In this document: piece by piece, positions 60,829-64,000 of the stretch | How the letters are laid out: each line of letters opens with the position of its first letter | Position numbering within the stretch: position 1 is the first letter of the stretch | Translations under genes and position numbers: made by a program | Source of the DNA: Chryseobacterium oncorhynchi | Lineage (GTDB): Bacteria; Bacteroidota; Bacteroidia; Flavobacteriales; Weeksellaceae | Length of the DNA stretch: 64,000 bases | NCBI RefSeq assembly: GCF_002899895.1 | Contig: NZ_PPEI02000002.1 | Span: forward strand, 310,001-374,000 | Direction: 5' to 3' | The notes under the pieces: model-generated | What the model saw: the letters and a program-made list of their open reading frames with translations, nothing else | Told to the model about the DNA's origin: nothing | Database searches by the model: none

Positions 60829-61389
60829 CTATAAGGGCAAACGGCTTAATGTCTCTCGGGAAACTCCCAGATAGGCAGCAAGAAGAGACTTTGGAACACG
60901 CTGTATGAGTGACGGATGTTTTTCCAGTAACTGCTCGTAACGTTCTTTTATTCCTGTTGTCATGGTAGAAATGATACGCTGTTGTGCAGCAATAAAGCCC
61001 ATATATGCTTTTTCAAGGAAGAAATGCTCCATTTTGGGATGAGTGCTAACTATTTTTCGGTAGTCTTCGAGGCTAAGGCATAACACTTCCGTATCTTCTA
61101 CACATTCTAATGACATGGTTGCCTTTTTACTCTGATAATAGGCCGGAAAATCGGTTTCCCACCAGTCTTCCATTGCAAATCCTACAATATGTTCTTTTCC
61201 TCCGTCATCAGTATACACTAATTTCAGGAGGCCCTTCAATACAAAATAATTATAGGATACAGTATCTCCATGTTGTATCAAAAATTGATGTTTCTTATAT
61301 TTTCTATACGTAAAGCAAGAAGATATAGAAGCAAATTCCTCATCACTGAGAGGAACAATCTTCTCTATATGGGTTCTTAACTGCTCCAA
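60829..61389 (-). CDS. Crp/Fnr family transcriptional regulator, TTG start
   Basis: A 186-residue regulator. The cyclic-nucleotide-binding fold is seen in FLIQHGDTVSYNYFVLKGLL; the HTH is VPKSLLAAYLGVSRETLSRL at the very C-terminus, the short end being normal for this Bacteroidota group. The start codon is TTG at 61389; no ATG near would keep the conserved beginning (EQLRTHIEKIVPLSDEEFAS). It overlaps the end of the SUKH gene by 13 bases, suggesting translational coupling. The RidA and SDR genes downstream are likely targets. No cAMP signature is present. Confidence 0.87.
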   Translation of the reverse strand: MEQLRTHIEKIVPLSDEEFASISSCFTYRKYKKHQFLIQHGDTVSYNYFVLKGLLKLVYTDDGGKEHIVGFAMEDWWETDFPAYYQSKKATMSLECVEDTEVLCLSLEDYRKIVSTHPKMEHFFLEKAYMGFIAAQQRIISTMTTGIKERYEQLLEKHPSLIQRVPKSLLAAYLGVSRETLSRLPL

Positions 61390-62099
61390 CTTTTGGTATA
61401 ATTAAATTTTTTATTGAGTTGCTCAAAACCAATCTCATCATTTAGGATTTTCTCCACCTCATCAAAGGTCACCAGCCCTTCTGTTTCAAAAGTATGGCCA
61501 TTGGGAACTTTGTAAGTATATTCAAAGATATCCCTCTGGTAAATATTTTTCAGAATTTCTATCTGTCTGGAGGTCAAATAAGGCTCATGGGTTTTCAATT
61601 GATTGAATAGATTCTGCTTCATGTCCTCTTCCTCATCTTCATAGAACATGGTGTCTTCATCAACCTCAGTAATGGCTTCCAAAAGCTGACGGAAAATAAA
61701 ATCCTGAAAATTTTTGGCTACTATTTCCGCCTCTTCGTCATCGTGAGGAATAAAGGTAACCGGAACTTCCCCATTATTTTGTAAATCAAACTGAAATGCA
61801 TATAAATCCCCAGCTCCATTCTTTGCAAAAGGTACAAACTGATATCCCGAATGGATGTTTCTATAGTCTTCTTCATCTGACATTTCATCTACGGAAGCTT
61901 CAACAAACTGTGGATCATTCCAGATTTCAATATCATATCCAAATAAAAGCAATGGTGGGTTTTTCTTTAGCTCCGGAAAGGTTGTACGGTACCAATTTGA
62001 TCCGGATTCACCCCAATCCAGCATATTATTTTCGGATAGCTGTCTGTAGATTTCGGGGTATTTGAAGTTATATTTTTGTTCTAGTGTTGAAATATTCAT
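61377..62099 (-). CDS. SMI1/KNR4 (SUKH) family protein
   Basis: A 240-residue protein with a SUKH-1-type domain. It opens ISTLEQKYNFKYPEIYRQL, followed by LLLFGYDIEIWNDPQFV, YQFVPFAKNGAGDLYAFQFD (the typical FAxNGxGDxYxFD core) and VTFIPHDDEEAEIVAKNFQD. A second, acidic helical part (residues 145-240) follows. SUKH proteins are widespread as immunity proteins against polymorphic toxins and as general adaptors. No toxin gene is visible in this window, so this may be an orphan immunity protein. Confidence 0.85.
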   Translation of the reverse strand: MNISTLEQKYNFKYPEIYRQLSENNMLDWGESGSNWYRTTFPELKKNPPLLLFGYDIEIWNDPQFVEASVDEMSDEEDYRNIHSGYQFVPFAKNGAGDLYAFQFDLQNNGEVPVTFIPHDDEEAEIVAKNFQDFIFRQLLEAITEVDEDTMFYEDEEEDMKQNLFNQLKTHEPYLTSRQIEILKNIYQRDIFEYTYKVPNGHTFETEGLVTFDEVEKILNDEIGFEQLNKKFNYTKSWSS

Positions 62100-62184
62100 T
62101 GTGATATCTAATGTTTGAATGTATTCGTTTGATTCAAAAATAATTGATTTTATTAGGTTTTACAACCTTGAGAAATATCTGATT

Positions 62185-62679
62185 TTAAAATGTGAACGGA
62201 TATTTTTCACTCAGTTTGGGGTGAAAGACATTTAATGTTTCATAAAATTTATGTTTAACAGATTCTGAAATATCGTCATGCTCATCATAATAATCATCCA
62301 GTTGTTTAATCACAAATGCCATTTGTAACCATTGCTCAAAATTAATATCCATGGGTTCCAGACTTTCATCATAATCATGGTCGTAGAAAAAAACATTCCC
62401 GTTTTTATCAAAAAACCACTGGTCTCCTTGCCCATTTCCGGCAAAACACCAATACTCTTTCAATACAAATTCTTTATTTTCATTGACAGCATCCAAGGAA
62501 TTATATAAAATAGCCTCTGATGCAATCTCCATCGTTTTTATTTGAGTAGCCAGTTTTCTATAAAGTTCAGAAAAAGGGAAATCAATAGTTTTCGGGAAAT
62601 TTTGCAAGGCTTTCTTTTCTTTCAAAACTTCGGTTTCTATTTCCTCAATGGTTAGTATTTTAAAGGATAGCATCAGCAT
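62185..62679 (-). CDS. SUKH-like family protein
   Basis: A 164-residue protein with a SUKH-superfamily core: EYWCFAGNGQGDQWFFDKNG, NVFFYDHDYDESLEPMDINF and EQWLQMAFVIKQLDDYYDEH. It is followed by a second SUKH gene after 85 bases and overlaps the stop of the TlpA gene by one base (TAATG), so it is translated with that gene. A 6-base later ATG (MLSFKIL) is an alternative start. As with its neighbour, an immunity-type or adaptor role is possible, but no partner toxin is seen. Confidence 0.8.
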   Translation of the reverse strand: MLMLSFKILTIEEIETEVLKEKKALQNFPKTIDFPFSELYRKLATQIKTMEIASEAILYNSLDAVNENKEFVLKEYWCFAGNGQGDQWFFDKNGNVFFYDHDYDESLEPMDINFEQWLQMAFVIKQLDDYYDEHDDISESVKHKFYETLNVFHPKLSEKYPFTF

Positions 62680-63278
62680 TATTCTTTTAGGAGTTGATCA
62701 ATCTGGTCGTAAAAGGAACCCTTACTATAATCGGCGAGTCCTGTATGATGAAAACGGATTTCCCCTTTCTTATCCAAAACCACAGTGGTAGGCAATGATC
62801 CGTCATAGATTTCCTTTGGAATGGAGCTTCCCGGAGTCAAAAATGGTACAGTAAATCCTTTTTCTTTCAGATAAGATGTTCCCAATAATAAATCATCATC
62901 CAAATTAATCGTCAGAAAAACGATATTCGGGTTTGAACGGTATTTTTCATAAAACTGCTGTATGGAGGGAAATTCTGCACGACACGGAGGACACCATGAT
63001 GCCCAAAAATTGATAAAAACCACTTTACCTTTCAAGCTTGATATACTTGTCACGGTTCCCATTTCATCTTTTATGGTGAAATCAGCGTAAGAAACTGAGG
63101 ATGCAGTACTGGTATTCTTAGCTTTGGATTCTGATATTTTGGAATTTAATAAGCCTGTAGAAGCTACCTGTCTCATTAGCCATGCCTTGGCATCCGGACT
63201 TACTAACAATATGATGAAAGCAATGGCAAAAATTACGGTAGACCAATTGCTTCTGAACCATTTTTTCATGTTTTCCAT
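62679..63278 (-). CDS. TlpA/ResA-type membrane-anchored thioredoxin
   Basis: A 199-residue protein anchored by one N-terminal helix (WSTVIFAIAFIILLVSP, residues 12-28) with the thioredoxin domain in the periplasm. The active site is FWASWCPPCRAEFPS; the cis-Pro lies in GSLPTTVVLDKKGEI, and the substrate-groove region is VFLTINLDDD. Such proteins reduce disulphides in cytochrome c assembly or in exported proteins. Coupling with the SUKH gene downstream is by a one-base overlap. Upstream is the end of an ABC transporter gene in the same direction, separated by a terminator. Confidence 0.92.
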   Translation of the reverse strand: MENMKKWFRSNWSTVIFAIAFIILLVSPDAKAWLMRQVASTGLLNSKISESKAKNTSTASSVSYADFTIKDEMGTVTSISSLKGKVVFINFWASWCPPCRAEFPSIQQFYEKYRSNPNIVFLTINLDDDLLLGTSYLKEKGFTVPFLTPGSSIPKEIYDGSLPTTVVLDKKGEIRFHHTGLADYSKGSFYDQIDQLLKE

Positions 63279-63349
63279 ATTCTTTTCCTAATAATTCATT
63301 ACACCAATATAAGGTTAATATTTGGTTTGGCAGTACAGAAGAAGTTTTT

Positions 63350-63386
63350 CAATAAAAAAAGCCTTTAAATCCGAAGATTTAAAGGC
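63350..63386 (-). terminator. Terminator of the ABC transporter gene, UUCG tetraloop
   Basis: GCCTTTAAATC (63361-63371) and GATTTAAAGGC (63376-63386) form an 11-bp stem; the minus-strand loop reads TTCG, and T's follow from the A-run at 63353-63360. Confidence 0.9.
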
Positions 63387-63439
63387 CCCCTCAACATTGG
63401 GACTTTCTTTACCAAGAAAAAAGACCGTCCGCTCCATCT

Positions 63440-64000
63440 TTAGCATACATCAAGCATTTTATTTGTGTGTTTTACCTTCCATCCATTCGATTGTTTTTGG
63501 ATATCCCACATTTTACGGTATATCCCATCTTTTTGTAAAAGTTCTTCATGATTTCCTTTTTCTGCTATTTCCCCTTCATTGAGGACAAGAATCTGGTTTG
63601 CATTCTGTATGGTAGACAGTTTGTGGGCAATCACCACTACTGTTTTTGATCTTACCAACTCCTGAATAGCTCTTTGGATATAGATTTCGTTTTCGGGATC
63701 AAGACTGGCAGTGGCTTCATCCAATAATACAATGGGAGCATCTTTCAATAAGGCTCTTGCAATACTGATCCTCTGCTTTTGTCCACCGGATAATTTACAG
63801 CCGCCCTCACCTACTTTGGTATGAATACCTTCTGGCAATTCATTAATAAATTCAAGACATTGTGCCTGCTCAATAACTTTGGAAACTTCCTGATCTGTCG
63901 CCTCTGGGTTTCCAATTTTAATATTATTGTAAATGGTATCATCAAAAAGATAGACGTCCTGAAAAACTTCACTAATCAGCTTATAGAAAGTATCCTGTCT
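63440..64000 (-). CDS. ABC transporter, C-terminal ATP-binding part (5' end outside window)
   Basis: The frame runs from the window edge to its stop at 63440, giving the last 186 residues. They form most of a nucleotide-binding domain: the Q-loop region reads VFQDVYLFDDTIYNNIKIGN, the signature LSGGQKQRISIARALLKDAP, Walker B IVLLDEATASLDPENE and the H-loop VVVIAHKLSTIQNANQI. The order and LSTIQ..DQI pattern are typical of exporters with fused membrane and ATPase parts (MsbA or MDR type). The Walker A and membrane parts lie outside. A terminator follows. Confidence 0.9.
   Translation of the reverse strand, partial: RQDTFYKLISEVFQDVYLFDDTIYNNIKIGNPEATDQEVSKVIEQAQCLEFINELPEGIHTKVGEGGCKLSGGQKQRISIARALLKDAPIVLLDEATASLDPENEIYIQRAIQELVRSKTVVVIAHKLSTIQNANQILVLNEGEIAEKGNHEELLQKDGIYRKMWDIQKQSNGWKVKHTNKMLDVC

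Overview
The window looks like a chromosome segment from a low-G+C member of the Bacteroidota, most likely Chryseobacterium or a close relative in the Weeksellaceae. I infer this from the AT-rich sequence, the TAnnTTTG-type promoter boxes with almost no Shine-Dalgarno sequences, a type IX secretion sorting domain, STN-type TonB receptors with FecR and ECF sigma partners, a GT117/DUF2723 protein and DUF2480. No phage, insertion sequence or CRISPR array is visible. Most of the window reads as ordinary chromosome with several accessory islets.

Layout: 1-2267 is an M1 aminopeptidase whose frame is cut by one amber codon. 2646-4466 holds a cupin-like protein and a membrane protein. 4696-11877 is a TetR regulator followed by two secreted proteins, an S74-domain protein and an 1882-residue protein with four repeats. 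12897-16752 is a TonB receptor coupled to a beta-propeller phytase. 16858-27986 is a cell-surface-signalling region: an ECF sigma factor diverges from FecR, an STN-TonB receptor, a G+C-rich spacer that may be a structured RNA, a beta-helix lipoprotein, a type IX secreted protein, a lipoprotein, an S41 protease, a small coiled-coil protein and a fatty-acid-hydroxylase-like membrane enzyme.

28701-33097 is the most coherent unit. A SufR-like regulator with conserved cysteines diverges from a six-gene run: superoxide dismutase, DUF2480, an NADPH-FMN reductase, a thioredoxin-reductase-like ferredoxin reductase, a [2Fe-2S] ferredoxin and a 2[4Fe-4S] ferredoxin. Matching GTTGTTTTATT half-sites lie at both divergent promoters, and a 27-bp perfect palindrome closes the unit. 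I read it as a repressor-controlled oxidative-stress and iron-sulfur redox operon.

33290-43955 carries housekeeping and accessory genes: a ketopantoate-reductase family protein, a methyltransferase with a Crp-like regulator, an AraC regulator with a TetX-like monooxygenase, and two tandem paralogous membrane regulators (TPR, one membrane helix, helix-turn-helix). 43997-46916 holds four identical tRNA-Lys(UUU) genes, each with its own leader and terminator and three with a complete promoter. An AraC regulator and a phloroglucinol/phloretin-hydrolase-family gene lie between copies 3 and 4, and copy 3 loses its upstream homology just there. 47034-53908 contains a DJ-1/PfpI protein, a GlxA-like regulator and a TolC-HlyD-MFS efflux operon divergent from an AraC regulator. 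54069-55819 is a nitrosative-stress set (Rrf2 regulator, lipoprotein cytochrome c, RIC/ScdA repair protein) with a recurring AATAAAAGA operator-like motif. 55905-64000 holds a GT117 membrane protein, an SDR without the catalytic Tyr/Lys, RidA, a Crp-like regulator, two SUKH proteins, a TlpA-type thioredoxin and the C-terminal part of an ABC transporter.
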